Positions 45,871 to 59,060 of a DNA stretch of 64,000 nt are shown here, piece by piece. A program made the translations under genes and the position numbers. Each line of letters opens with the position of its first letter. Position 1 is the first letter of the stretch. Source of the stretch: Echinometra lucunter (taxonomy: Eukaryota > Echinodermata > Echinoidea > Camarodonta > Echinometridae); the NCBI GenBank assembly GCA_029962745.1, contig CM057153.1:36685662-36749661 (forward strand). Reading direction: 5' to 3'. The notes under the pieces are model-generated. The model did not search any database, was not told the DNA's origin, and worked only from the letters and a program-made list of their open reading frames with translations.

Positions 45871-48800
45871 CCTATTGATTTCAGTTGTCCCTGACCGACA
45901 CATTTCTCTCCCAAGTACCCACCTTGGATGAACCCATACTGACGCACGTATGCGTTTCAAACAATCAATTTCAATTTGTTAAATTTCATAGGCAGAAACG
46001 CCACGAATCCAGAGCGTAATGGAATCGGCTCTGTGAATCCAGAGCATTCTAAAAGTGCGATCCATGCAGGAGCTGAAAGGGTACAGTTGCTCGTCTGGAT
46101 CATATTTTACTATTATTCTCGCCATTTTGAAGAATCAGCTGGTCACATGGAAGAGATATCGAATAATAGAGTCACGTGTCCTAACGATAGTCTGAATAAG
46201 ACCCCGACAAGATGAAAACATATTAGCGCGTTATCTACCACTAATGAACAGTGTTCTTGTTATATTATACTTATGCTTCTTGGGGTTCGTATATCAATTT
46301 TTCTTTCTTCATTAGTTTAAATTTGCTTTCCTTATGTAGGAGGTGGGAGGGTTAGGGGTCCTTATATCAATTTTCATCACCACCATTAATCCCCTAAATA
46401 TAATACTTTCATGTACTTTTAACTTATCACTCAAAGTTATAAATCTTAGATGATGAGACCATGGATACGGTCTAACTCAAATCGCCTTCTTCTCCACAAA
46501 GTAATTATTTTCTATATATTTCAACTGCATTTTATCTGCTAAGTTATCTTTGAAGAAAAAAAAGAAAAAGAATCATATGTTGGGCTAATATAGCTTTACA
46601 TGCTGAAAAAGACTGCATGCACAATACCGGATAGTATTACTCAGTCGAGTATATCTTAAAAATGGAAGTCAATGAACACCAACACCACCACCACCAACAA
46701 CAAAAACCAACAAACAAATAAACAGAATAAGAAATATGACACCACAAACTATTTTCAAAGAGTAGAACAGAGACCACAGAGGAATGCCTACTGATGCATT
46801 ACTTTACAGGTACCTACAATGGATACCCTTGCACATAAAGCTCGGATTGTAATTGAAACAGTGTTCATATTTCAGTTTTCTGCATAACTTCTACATAGTC
46901 ATAGTTCTTCGTATGTCATGAGAATAGAACGTGATAATATTTTCAAGGATTTGAAAGTGCCCTCGAACCTTGTATTACTGATGGTGTTTGAAAAAGGACA
47001 CTTCCTTTTTTCGTTTAAAAATTCTAATGTGTCCTGCTAAACTGCTATTCACATCGATTTTGCCTTACGCAGATAAGTTACTGTCCTGAATAGGGCTTGC
47101 TGCACTTAAGCGTGTGTCATCTTTGAAATTTTAGTGCTTAACCGAATATTGACACAGCTCGTTTTTCTTTCTTTCTTCCTTTCTTTCTTTTTTTTGTGTG
47201 TAATCGAATATAAAAGAAACTGAAAAGGTACGTTTTTACAGCAATATGATTTTTATTTTTCGATCTATTGACATGATTGAAAACTGACATATGCTTCAGT
47301 CTTCATTTTGATCATAATGGTAATGTTGTAAGGCAAACGTTCATGCATTACAATGCACTTTGAAAATCGCTGACAGAATAATCCAGACTGGTCACTCGGT
47401 CTATAGACTCTGTTATGTCACTGTGAATAACTTGATGAACGGTACGTAAATTCTCTGAAGAACTACTTCGCGAATTTCCTCACCCTTTCTGTTGCAGGAG
47501 TACCTTATATAGTTATACTGTAATACAATTAATTAGTGAGTGATCAAAATAAGTAAAGCAAACAAACAAACAAACAATCAAACAAGCAAAACACTTATTA
47601 AAGCCCTCTGCACTCTGGACATTGCATTAGATGTCCGGTGCGCGCGGCAAACGCGACGTATTATACTCTACTACACTTCACGCTCCTCGCATAATTTGGA
47701 AAATAACACCGGCTCTCGCCTCACAGAAACTGTAATCATATTCCAAAGACCTGTTGTACAGGGGTCTTATGTTTCCATTTAATGACAATGTCCACATAAT
47801 AAATGGCTACTTAATACCCTTGAATTTACGGCGTGGCTGAACCCTGTGGCATTTAAAAGGTTTTAAAGCAAGAGGACCATTCTCCATGATAGCCGATGCA
47901 ATGAGTTAGACGCTTTTGTTATGATTTATTACAGTTATGTTTGCATGGTTTGTCTTTGCCTCCCTTAGGCTATAGGAACAAGATAAAGAAAATTGATTAT
48001 TTGGACTTAAATATCAAACAACTGAAATGCTTGATTCAGCAAAAGTAGCTCTTCTTAAGAGAATTCACATTATTCTTTTTTCTGAAGGATATGACTAGTA
48101 GTCGTGGAAAATCGCTCAGCACTGTTTACAGCTAAGATTTTGTGTTGCCCCCACAGGAACACTTTTTCTGTTTTTTAAAAAAACAAAATATGAAATTGCC
48201 GACATGCTCCTATACGTCTCCATATATGTGCATATCGCCGTCAAGTGTCAATAACGATTTCATTATCAAATCCGATATCTTAGCTTTGATCAACCATTCA
48301 GTTTTTTTCAATTAAGGTTCACTAGACCGTCAGGATGTGTGTTTGACAAACATGACAACCACTGCTGAAATCAATACTCTTATCTAGTCAATATTTCAAT
48401 AGAAAATAGAAAAAATGTATGTTGTTGTAATATGTCCTTGTAAATATAGTGATTCCAGATCAAGGTGTAAATGTCATATACATGTTAAACTGCATTCCTT
48501 TATTCAAGACATGACGGGAAAAAGGCGGTAATGATGTGAAATGAAAAATAGGGTTTCTCTGGAAATGTCCATGCACGTGTTAATGAAATGTCAAAAAAAA
48601 AAGAGGTATTGCTATGCTGAAATATATTTGAATTTGATTCAAAAGGAACACAATGTCGCTAATATTTTGTTTCAAAAAGTAGTCCTATGTTTCAAAATGT
48701 AGATGGCATAAATGTTATTTTGGTGCTGGACAGCTGGGTAGGAAGTATTGGATATTGCTATTTCAGATCCTGTTTATAAACTTATCCGTTAACATGGTTA

Positions 48801-51800
48801 ATGGCGATTTGGTTTTTGCTATCAAAGAATTTCATTATGTTTAAGATACACTATTAACGATTAGCACATTTATTGATTGCTTGAATTGTGCATGTAAGTA
48901 TAACCACATTTGAAGTAAACGTTTCATCTGGTATCTTTCAACATCTTTTGCCATATTAATATTGTTCGCAATTGAATCTATAATAATTGACGCAAGTTTA
49001 GTTTTGAGACTCGTCTTCTCTCTTTAGCCATGTTAGCTGGCATCTTTATTATTAAATTCATGGTCAGTTATATCTGGGAGGTATTTCACATCGAATATGG
49101 GTGCAAGGAAATCGAGTATCTGATCATGCTTATAGTCTTCTGTTCATTTGCAGAATAATATCTTTCTTTCTACCACCAATATTATTATCGATCATACTTT
49201 ATTGATTTAGGATTATGATGAAAGGTGTCCTGCTGCAGAAAATAAAATCTAGAGCGACCCGTCTTCTGGAGAGGTGTGATGCTTAAAAACAGTAAATAGA
49301 CATCTAGCATTGACTTGGTATAAGTTTACTCGGATGTACCAGTTTCTCTGTACTTGAATATCTGTCTTCATTCCATCTCCCCAATGAATCCATCTCAATG
49401 CTCGCTTTCTGGTGGAAGTTGCAAGATAAATGAAATGAAAACATCGCATCTGCGAACAAACACTCAAAAAAGCGACCTGCATGCGATCGAACGACTTGCA
49501 TGGCGGCATGCGAGAGCAGGTAAAGTGCTTTGGAATGAATAATTTCCTGCGCTATTTTTTTTTCTTCTGTTACAATCTCACTGTCTCCACATGATATTCG
49601 ACCGAACATCTATTTTCATTTGCTCATCATTCGTGCGCAGCAAACTGATCGTTGAACACAGTTCTGTCTTACGTAATGTCTTTATTCATTTTCCACACAT
49701 GGTCCATGTGACATGGGCTGGATCACCCTCCTCAGCCAAAAGCTGTTCTAAGGGGTCCAGAGATGTAGATATGAGACTAGCTAATTCGTTAGTGAAATGA
49801 ACGCCATACATAGTTGGCATTCAGTACAACTTCGTTTTACCTTTCTGCGACGTTCGATTGAAGAAGATGGCATAATTATATTAACGTTTTTCGAGAACAG
49901 AATTAAGTATCTTTTTCAACTTTCGTATACCTGAAGCTGTTATATGAAATGACCTTTCACTTTACCAGTACTTATGATGATGGAAAATACGTTTTTTATC
50001 GAATCAAGAGAACCTGACGCTGCTTGTTTACGACTACCTCTACGGATTGAGTTTTCTAGAAAATAGTAGCTGAGAAATAAGAAAGAAAAGATGGAGAAAT
50101 TGAGCTTGTAAGCCCAACCACTACGGTTTTGTTTTGTTTTTGTTTTTGTTTGAGATGAAAATGTGATTTTTACTTTTCAGTGAATTGAATTCCTAGCACG
50201 ACTGACAAAAAAAATTATAAAATGAAATTTCCTCATTTTCATGTATCTATTTTACGAGTGTGAGATGTGCCAATGCTGTATGTATTACTAGTATTTGTTT
50301 GTTTCCCATTATATGTGTATATGATATTATACCTATATTTAACAATGAGGCAGTGTGGATAACAAGTAGACGGATCGCTCTAGATCGCCACACTATTTTA
50401 CTTTCTACTCCATGTCATCTGTTTCCGCTGATGAGGTTAATAACACCGGCCCTGTCGGCGGATGACACTTGAGATTTATTTGTGAGTTCGGAGAGCACGT
50501 GTAGCCTTCACTACCCAACGGCTATTATAGGGGAAAAGATACGCCGCGTTCCATCGAATTAGAATTCAGACTGTGAATATTTCCATCTCCGGTAATCATA
50601 ACGCCTGGGGCGCACATCTAGCGAGCGACTGTGTGTTATTTTTTCTTCTCCTTAGAACATCATGAATCTTGAAACTACTGTTTGATGTGACGCAAGAAAT
50701 TCTTTATCAAAAATAGATTTAGTTTTCGTTTCATTATCTTCGTTTTTCCAAATCAACTGCTCCACGAACCTCATTCCAAGATATTTCGGGGTGAAATTGG
50801 GTAGCAAAGGATGCAGTAATCAAAATGTCGATTATAGCAAGGAAACTGGCTCTAAACTGAATCTAAATTATTGACTGAATCGATGGTCTATGTGCATTCA
50901 CGCGAAATGGCCCTTAAAACAAAAAGATGTGTTCTTCTTCTTAAGCACTGTCTCATCCTTACATTTAACCTCTGCAGATGCAAAAATGTGAAAAAGTGAA
51001 AATCATGGTTAAATGTTTCTTTGATTTCAGTTTTAGTCAGTACGTACATGACGTATCCGAAGTATGAGCTGGAGAAAAAATGAGAAACCCACACAACTGT
51101 ATGTGTCATGTCACATTAGCCATGCAATTTGCATTCACTAGTCAGTAATGTGGTGAATGATGTTATTCTTCATATTCATAGACATTTAGTTATTTCCAAT
51201 TATCAGTACTCCCTTTTGATTAAGGTTTGATATGGTTATTTTTGCTTACGTACTCCAACGTACATGAACGAGTATAATTTATAATACTACAGGGACGAGG
51301 CTCTTCCCTAGGCATTCGTTATTACTTGGCCTGTTAGTCTAAGAATTTCTATAGGTGACTTGTCTAGGTTTCTTTATTTCAGCACATCGGTCCATATTCT
51401 GCTAAAATTCAAACTCGACGCTTGGTCTGGAGATGAGTTTTAACAAAGGAAGTTAGACTGAGGTCTAGGTTTTCACTTTGTTGAGTATAAATTTAGAGCT
51501 TGTATCGGGTTTAACTTACGTTGGTCTTCTGCGCTAAACGTCTTTCGCCGGTAACATCAGTGTAGTTCAGTACACAATAAAGTAAAATTCTTCTTGTGGT
51601 CATAGACAAGATGATAAATTTTGAACGAAGAGAGACTTTCACTTTTTAAAATCAAAATGAAAAAAGGCACAAATGAATAAAAGATAATGTTCAACTAAAA
51701 TAAAAAAATTCTGTTTAAGAAATCGAAAATACCCAAAATTCGCGATTGTTTGCTCGTAACGTATTATGGACTATAATATTGCACCTTCCGTCAATCACTG

Positions 51801-53779
51801 ACTCATCAGTCACGGTTCAGTGAACACGTCAGGTGAGATCCATGATTTGCGATGATATTTTTAATGCTTTTAGTTATTTTGAATAAAGATAGATTTATAT
51901 TGTGACAGTGGAAGAGGCCATACTACAACCTGTCACTATCCATATATCAGAACCTGTCACTGTCTCCGTATTCTATCCTATCAATCTGATCAAATGGAAG
52001 AGAAATGCAATCAGAACAAATGACACGGAACGCAGACAGAGGTTCTTTGGTGAATTACGCTCGATACGAATGGTATTAGACACCCAAATAAGCGAAGATG
52101 ATTTTGAATTATTCATAGAGACCTGAAAAGGGAAAATGCCCATTGGCAATACTGGTGGAATGTTATTAGCATTGTGATCTACCACCAAGAATATACGCAT
52201 TTTGTGTATGACCCACATTGCCTAGTGTTGATCCAGGCGTTGTTGAGTGTTCCTTTGTGAAAGTCGCATTCATTGATCTCAATAATACAAATGTTGCATC
52301 AAATTCAAGATGATCCTTCTATATATGCTAATTGCAAGTACCCCAACAATCTTTCTATATATGCTAATTATAATAATGAATTACGTGGATGATCGATAGG
52401 GATGACATAATTTACAAACTAAGGAAGATGAGTGGGTAAAATTCGAGCTACTGTATAGAGAAATTTCTTTTGATCGTTCTGGAACATATAAATAATTTGT
52501 TCCACTCTAAAAGGATCGACTCTGTATGCATGCGACAGTGCACACTTATTTAAATATTATGATTAGGTTGTAGGAATGCTACAATTCATAGAAAAAAAAT
52601 CCGTTCTTTACATAGTGGGGGTGGGGCGAATGAGGCAGGTTTACTCATTGTTGATATAAGTGATATAAGTCAAGAGGTAGGCCATACAAACCAAAGAATG
52701 AAATGCATTTGTCATTAAAGAAATATAAAAAAAGCGCAACAATCACAAACTAAACTAAGATGAATCAAGCACGTCGTGCTCTATTTATTCACATTATATC
52801 TCCGCCTTTGCTATCCGAATAATTTGCCGAATTTGATGTTATCTGTGTGATCTGTGCTTTCCAAAGCAAAAATCAGTCCATCGATCTACATTTTCTTTCC
52901 TCGGAGCGTGATGCTATAACTGATCGAATGAACACCTACCTACTAAAGATGAAGAAGATTATCCGTGGATATTGCATACACATTTCCAAACGTACTGTCT
53001 TAACGTATGCCGGCATTGCGATTGTTGAAGATAGAGAGTTCATGCATTTTTATTGAGCAGAAAAAAACGTGTAATTTTAAATTTTCTTTGACTGATGGTA
53101 TCTTTCTTTGAGAGAATATAAAGTAAAATATGAGTTATTTCCTTCATGGGCTTTTAGTTTCCAAGAGATAATTAATTACAAGCTGTTTGGAATGAGAGCC
53201 TTTAATAAACAGAACAAAAAAAACAAAAAAAATGATGACGGCTGAAGCGAAATAGGCTGCTATGTGAAAAAAGTACTAATGATAAATAACAGTGAAAATG
53301 TAAAGGATTTATCTATATTGCTCTTTTTTCTTAAATTTTCAGCTCAAAACAGGCCATTATGCACATGTGCTATACATAAATAAGAATACAGATAGCGTGA
53401 ATTTAAGTAGTACATGTATTAGCTAAGATTTTGACTAATCCCCTTTGTATCCCTATGTACATATATAACAGAAACACAATCCTACTAAATGAGCAGAAAC
53501 GAAATTTCTGTTTGACGGAAATCTGTGATTTGAAATCCTTCTCGAATATTAGAATTGTGGATTTAGGGACAGGTGTCTCTGCCCCAACTGTTTCAATTAT
53601 TTAGATGTATCATACGATAATTTTGTGTGTGTGTTTTTTTTGCATCCCCTCTCCTGCCTCAGTCTATTGAAAAAAGGGAATGTTTCTTCTTACCCCCATC
53701 AATCACAACAATCACTTGCAAGTGATTGTTGATACACACTCATGCACCACTCTCACATCATGACTATTCGTAGTTCTAT
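45871..53779. other. Long intergenic stretch without a supported gene
   Basis: Nearly 8 kb of AT-rich DNA. Minor content: (TTTC)n near 47162-47195, a 17-bp direct repeat TTCTATATATGCTAATT at 52317 and 52353, and short open frames (45976-46215, 51902-52126, 52847-53056) with no domain or clear splice pair. I see no transposon of recognisable type. Confidence 0.5.
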
Positions 53780-54032
53780 ATGAGAGAAGTTATAATATTT
53801 TCTTATTGACCCAGGTTAGCCTCTTAAGTATTAACTCTGCTATTCCCCCTCTTCCTGATGGCCCTGCTGTCATTAGTACCCCAACACTGCCAGGTACCGA
53901 TTTGATACACCTTGTTGGAGAGAGGCAGATGAGGTTTAAACATCTTCCGACGATGTGAGCACCGATCAAGAATTGAACCCAGAACCACTCATGTGAAAGT
54001 CAAGAGCCCTCACCACTAGACCACGTTCCCAT
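53780..54032 (-). mobile_element. tRNA-derived SINE (minus strand)
   Basis: Read on the minus strand from 54030, the sequence starts GGGAACGTGGTCTAGTGGTG (A box) and continues to TTCTGGGTTCAATTCTTGAT (B box, about 53965-53985). This gives a tRNA-like head of about 75 bp, then a body of about 170 bp containing GTACCTGGCAGTGTTGGGGT. The distal limit is uncertain. The head differs from that of the SINE at 34705, so this is a separate family. Confidence 0.75.
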
Positions 54033-54182
54033 GTTTTCCGTTTATCAGAATACTGAGATTTTATATAGGCTTCATATATTGTAGAATAATGACAAACATT
54101 GAAAGAATATATCATTACCAAAAATTTTAAATTTTTGGATGCATGAATTTGTTGATAATGGCCTCCTCCTCTTCCATAACCA

Positions 54183-54340
54183 GGGCCCCGTTTCATAAAA
54201 CTTACCATTAAAGGTAACTTTGCCAGCGGTGGTAACTTCCATGGAAACTTTGAATTTGATTGGCTGTTGAGCAATGTTACCATGGTATGTTACCATTGAT
54301 GGCAGATTTACCATTTATGGTAATTTTTATGCTACGTGGC
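54183..54340. mobile_element. Palindromic MITE, family A, copy 2
   Basis: Begins GGGCCCCGTTTCATAAAACT. The middle shares TTTGATTGGCTGTTGAG and AATGTTACCATGG with the copy at 39307-39462, in the same orientation. The inner part ACCATTAAAGGTAA and GGTAATTTTTATG forms the inverted arms. Confidence 0.75.
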
Positions 54341-54550
54341 CTAGGAGAACTTAGGTGGAAAGGGGATGATATAGGGTATGGCGAGAAGAAATAGTAAGGT
54401 GAGCACTTTATCCATGTTAATGTAGTTGATCTCCAATACTTTTGCATACTTTTTTTTCTTCAAATTTTGATAATTTTGTTACCATGGGAAAAGCGGTGTT
54501 TCGATGTTCTTCCTCGGAATTTATTGTAAATTTGAACTATATCAAATGAC

Positions 54551-54554
<4 letters not shown>

Positions 54555-54600
<46 letters not shown>
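54555..54600. repeat. (TA)n microsatellite
   Basis: About 23 uninterrupted TA units. Confidence 0.95.
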
Positions 54601-54605
<5 letters not shown>

Positions 54606-55326
54606 GATATATAAAGATTACATTAACAAGCGTTGTCTTAAATACAGTGTATATATCTACGGCATAGAAAGGTTAAGAGGGATGTGTGTTTTTCAGGCGT
54701 TTCGTAAGAATAATAATTAACTGCAATATAGGCTTATGTGAGGGGGTGAAAGTCGACCCATTTTGTCAGTGGAACGAGTTCATGTGGGCGCGTCAGAGAT
54801 GGATGATATGAAATATGAAAGGTGAAATAGATGTAAGATAAAAAGGGGGACAATCAAATAATAAAGCTCGAGTAAAAGATTGTTGAAATGAATGCTAAAG
54901 CAGAATAAAACCCGTGGGCGGTATATAAATCTAGAATTTGTCATTCTTTAGCGCATGCATAATTATTATGTGAGGATAAAGCAGGTACTTTTGATATTTC
55001 TGCGACTTTGCAAGACATGTATTCGAAAATGAGAAACATTATGAAAAGAAGGTAGTGTCAAGACGGGGAATTGCAAGGTAAATAGTATACAAAAGAAAAT
55101 GGGAGAGGGAGAGAATGAGAGGAAGAGACAGGGAGATAGAGAGGGGAAAATGGGTGCATGGACCAAGATGGATGCAATAAAAATATTCATTGAGGAGAGA
55201 TAAGTTATAATGGCACTCAAACTTATTCACGCTGCTCATTTCATAAAGTCTACTTCTAAACACTTCCCCCTTTTCTTGACAAATGATTATCATCATGTCA
55301 TTTGTGTGCCTCTGTGTCTGTGTCTG
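54601..55326. other. Intergenic DNA with GA-rich patch
   Basis: GA-rich degenerate patch near 55098-55150. No gene is supported. Confidence 0.5.
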
Positions 55327-55350
55327 TATGTGTGTGTGTGTGTGTGTGTG
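55327..55350. repeat. (GT)n microsatellite
   Basis: About 11 GT units preceded by TGTCTGTG variants. Confidence 0.9.
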
Positions 55351-55466
55351 GGAGGGAGGGCTTAATTTAACAGATCTGTTGGGCAATGCTTAACCTTAAA
55401 AATATCATACTTTTGATGTTGAGTAATTCCGATATACTCATCGATAATGAAAAGCCACCTCCGCAA

Positions 55467-55910
55467 TCAAGCTGCTTTATGCACATATAACTTGACAGTT
55501 ATGTACATCAGTGTAAGGATAATCTTAAGAAGTAATCCTAAGCTTAATGAACGCGTCGTCCAAATATGAATTAGCCTAAATGGCGAGATGACGAGTGCAT
55601 CATCAAACACGAAATCACACAAAGAGCGTCCTGAGGCGTACTTAACTTGTGTTTGCAGAGTGCACCGATGATCGGCATGTTGACCAAGAAAGACTATTGT
55701 CGGGCATAGAATTTGCCAAGTATCTCCATGGTGGCCTTTGACATGTTTGAGCACCATGCTTGTTATTTTGACGGTATGCTGTAGTGTCTGCATGTGGACT
55801 GTAGTATAAGCAATAAAACAGTTATCAGTCCTATTCATGCCGATGGTGGCGGAGCACGGGTCCAGGAAGGATATAGAATGTGGACAAACTGTTGAAGTAA
55901 ACCCTTCCAT
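55467..55910 (-). CDS. Hypothetical 147-codon open frame
   Basis: The longest open frame outside repeats and transposons, from ATG 55910 to the stop at 55467 on the minus strand. The protein is Cys/His-moderate (for example GQHADHRCTLQTQV and KHVKGHHGDTWQI), has few acidic residues, and ends in a hydrophobic stretch (LGLLLKIILTLMYI) that could be one membrane segment. No family is recognised, and no splice signals or promoter are convincing. It may be a chance frame or an old transposon remnant. Confidence 0.2.
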   Translation of the reverse strand: MEGFTSTVCPHSISFLDPCSATIGMNRTDNCFIAYTTVHMQTLQHTVKITSMVLKHVKGHHGDTWQILCPTIVFLGQHADHRCTLQTQVKYASGRSLCDFVFDDALVISPFRLIHIWTTRSLSLGLLLKIILTLMYITVKLYVHKAA

Positions 55911-58190
55911 TATAACAGTTTAATCAATTAACTCTTGATGCTAAATTTCTCCTCAAATTGTCTTTGTATATTGCATCACGTAGTGCTGGAATCATGGCAG
56001 TACTGACATTTCTTATTACCAGTTGTGAAACTTAGGGTAACATTTGCAATATCAGGACAATGATATTAGCTGAAGTACAAATCCGAGATGTAAGCACCTG
56101 TAGAAGTATAGTTGACTATACAATGCCTATACATGGGTTCTTGAGTCTCTTACCTTCCTGAAAAACAGTTTACTTTGATCCTTCCCCTCAACCAAATGAG
56201 AATAGGAGGGCAATAAGTCTTTCTATGAAGTACATATACCAAACGGACGTTTATAGTTTCATCTACGTATGATAATGTTAAAGGTGATATGAATTCCATA
56301 TGAAACCAGACAAAACAACAAATCACCTGTATAGTGATGTGGTATACAGCACTGTCAATCATTGACGTCCATAGTGAGGTACATTGCATTGAAAAAAAAA
56401 AGTCGCTGCCAAAATATAATCACCCGATAACAATAGATGGAGGTGAACTTGACCTCTAAAATTGTACCCAAAGGGTTCGAACAATATTATTTGCAATTCA
56501 GACTTTGGTAAAGTCAAAGAAGGTATAGTAGTTCGTTGGTCACGAACCGTTTCAACTTCATACTGTGTTTTCTTTTATCCCATGCTCTTTTTTTTAAATG
56601 ATGGTAGCTGTAAGTGAGTTTTGTCCTTCGAAACATAAGCGTACTGTCATGTTATCTCTAGGTCATGACATGAAATCCTCACAGGAAATACTCTCGTGTC
56701 AAGTCCACATGTAACCCAAGAAAAGTTCCTGGGTCCATTTTTCTTCAATTCGCAGTTTGGGAAACGTCTACGTAAGTTGCATTGCTGTATGCTTCGCTTT
56801 AGATCTCAAATTCTAGCCTGTAGCAACGGTTGCTATGAGACGCCATAGGGTGTTTTTCGAAGCGGAAGTTGTTGCAAGCATGATTTAAGTGTGTGCACAT
56901 GACCAAGGTCGTGTAGGTCACTGTTAGTTTGCTCCTTCTCTCAGGCTGACATGTCAATGAGAGGTATAAGCCTGTAAGCAAACTATTGAGGTTTGAGGAA
57001 TACCTCATGCAGTGTCATAACGTTAGCTGTCTATACTGACAGAGATGAGCATCCCTTAAAATAAAATTCTACAGCAACACACCTTATTTTGTTAAATGTT
57101 ATCCATACCTTATCATTGAACAGAATAGTGTGCGCTCTACCGGTCCATGAACATAGCACGTGAGGGAGGGATGACTGAGGTTTACCTGTGAGTTAATATG
57201 AAATCATCGATTGTACCCCATGCAACGTAACAGTGTTTTCCCTTTTCAACCTCACGTAATTTCTTAGAATTGCCGTTTTATCGTTGAGGGTTAATGTCTC
57301 CTTTGGTGTATTCGGAGCATATCATTTGTGCTTGATTCAGACAACAGTTAGCTATTTTTGTTCAACAGGTGTATCAAAATCAGCAGACTAGCCCACAGCT
57401 TTCTTCATCAGGTCGGGCCAGACTTGTTCGTATATAGAAAATTTTTCATGGTATTCTCCCGTCAAGTTCACAGTTGATTCAACAGTTAATTGTACAGGGC
57501 CTATAAGGTGTTATCTAATCTGCAATCACAGATTTTAATGATTAACTGAAAACAAAATCATTGCCGTAAATCCCGGGGAGATGGGGGGATATATCCCTCC
57601 CCCCCCCCTTTTCGAGGGGGAGGGGTGGTGTGTACAAACATCCCCCCTCATTTTAAGGAAAAAAATATATTGTAATTAAGCAGTTGGTGATTTGTTTAAT
57701 AAAAATGTCATAAATGATGGTCGTATCGTAGTTTTTTATTTGAAATGCTCTTAAAAACCATAAAAGTGGTTATTTTCGCTCGCTCACAAAATGATAATAT
57801 TATGTGTGTGGGGGTTTGCGCGGGTGAATAAGGGTGTGTGTATTCTTAAGTGTGAGTTCACAGAAAAAATCGGCAAAAAGGTGATCATCCCCCTCCCCCA
57901 CTCCTCAAAACGGATTTACGCCAGTGAACAAAATGCATGTTCGTCTTAATTCAAACAATGTTTATTTTCTTTAATCTATAGCCAACACACTCGTTTTAAA
58001 GAACATTTCAACAACATGTACACAGCAGTAGTTCCAGAGCCATGTAAGGTAATCTATTCAGGGAAGAAGACGTAGAATCGCACTGAGTTGTACGCCATTA
58101 TGTTTTAGCATAACCCAGGTCCATGATGATGGTAACTGTGGAGTGCACAGTCTATGGCCCAGCTTAGGCCCAGCGAGGCATCATTCGACT
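55911..58190. other. Intergenic DNA, nothing recognised
   Basis: Contains a poly-C run (about 57597-57608) with G-rich flanks and a small palindrome TAGCAACGGTTGCTA near 56821. No gene is supported. Confidence 0.5.
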
Positions 58191-58424
58191 GCATCATAAC
58201 CTGCGCTAATCGAACCTGCATTGCATCATTACCTGCACTAATCGAATCTGCCTTGCGTCATTACCTGCGCTAATCGAACCTGCATTGCATCATTACCTGC
58301 GCCAATCAAACCTGCATTGCGTCATTGCCTGCGCTTATTGAACTTTCATCGCGTCATTACCTACGCTAATCACGCTAATCGAACCTTTGATTGCGTTATT
58401 ACGTGCACCAATCGAACGTTTGAA
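58191..58424. repeat. 32-bp minisatellite, about 7 units
   Basis: Units start at 58191, 58223, 58255, 58287, 58319, 58351 and 58393. The first five spacings are exactly 32 bp. The unit starting at 58351 is 42 bp, through an internal 10-bp duplication of ACGCTAATC-type sequence. Each unit contains CATTACCTGCGCTAATCG and GAACCTGCATTG-type halves, with a few substitutions that increase to the right. Confidence 0.95.
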
Positions 58425-58986
58425 GGCAACAAACCCATACACCTGTTGTTATAAGTATTGTTCGCACTGTCCATTTTGGAATAACCTTTTAAACGATATC
58501 TTTCCTGGCATCCAGAAAGATGTATCCAGAAGACTGGTCCTCATCTTATGCTTTACTGCTCTACCGCTTAGGTTCTGTGTTATGCACGAAATCTGACGGG
58601 GGGGGGGATGTGCCTGCAATTAGATATGTGTCATCTTATACTTCACGTTGATCGTATTACGCCATCAGAATGTGGTTTAGATTAGAATGATTTATAAGAC
58701 GTACGTGTCAATAGTCACATGGTGGGTCGTGAACTTGCTGGAATAATACCATGACGGACAACCGATCTACACAGCAACTTGCGTAGTCATGGCAACGCGG
58801 TCGTGGTCGTAGAAAATATCGAAACAAACATGTAATTTCAATCTCAGCATGAAAAATGCATGAATATGACAATAATTATGGCAAATTTTGTCCCACATGA
58901 CCACACCAGAAAGGTAAAGACACTGTGTATTGGATATGAGGGTTGTAAAGCAAAGTGTTTTAAACTCCATCGACATCACAAAACAA
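58425..58986. other. Intergenic DNA, nothing recognised
   Basis: Poly-G run near 58598-58608. No gene is supported. Confidence 0.5.
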
Positions 58987-59060
58987 ATTGTGTTACAATA
59001 CCAAATCGTACATGTATTACAATACCAAATTGTATTACAATACCATATTGTATTACACAA
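58987..59060. repeat. Short tandem repeat, 18-bp unit
   Basis: TTACAATACCAAATTGTA-type units start at 58993, 59017, 59035 and 59053. The first spacing is 24 bp and the next two are 18 bp. Open frames on both strands here (Ile/Thr/Cys/Asn repeats) derive from it. Confidence 0.9.

Noticed and set aside
45421..45894. 157- and 140-codon Ser/Leu/Phe-rich open frames
   Set aside because: The region is CT-rich low-complexity DNA; composition alone explains the frames and the apparent hydrophobicity.
45976..46215. 80-codon open frame preceded by an AG that might be an acceptor
   Set aside because: The polypyrimidine tract is weak, there is no matching donor or partner exon, and no domain is seen.
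51902..52126. 74-codon open frame rich in charged residues
   Set aside because: It begins at a GTG, lacks splice signals and shows no recognisable motif. It reads somewhat like protein but support is insufficient.
53957..54030. Possible functional tRNA gene on the minus strand
   Set aside because: It is the head of a SINE: pol III boxes are present, but the sequence continues into a non-tRNA body.
56818..56836. TAGCAACGGTTGCTA palindrome as an RFX X-box
   Set aside because: The half-sites face the opposite way from the usual X-box arrangement, and no ciliary gene is nearby.
58191..58424. Possible CRISPR array
   Set aside because: The 32-bp units are directly contiguous, with no unique spacers, and the context is animal DNA.
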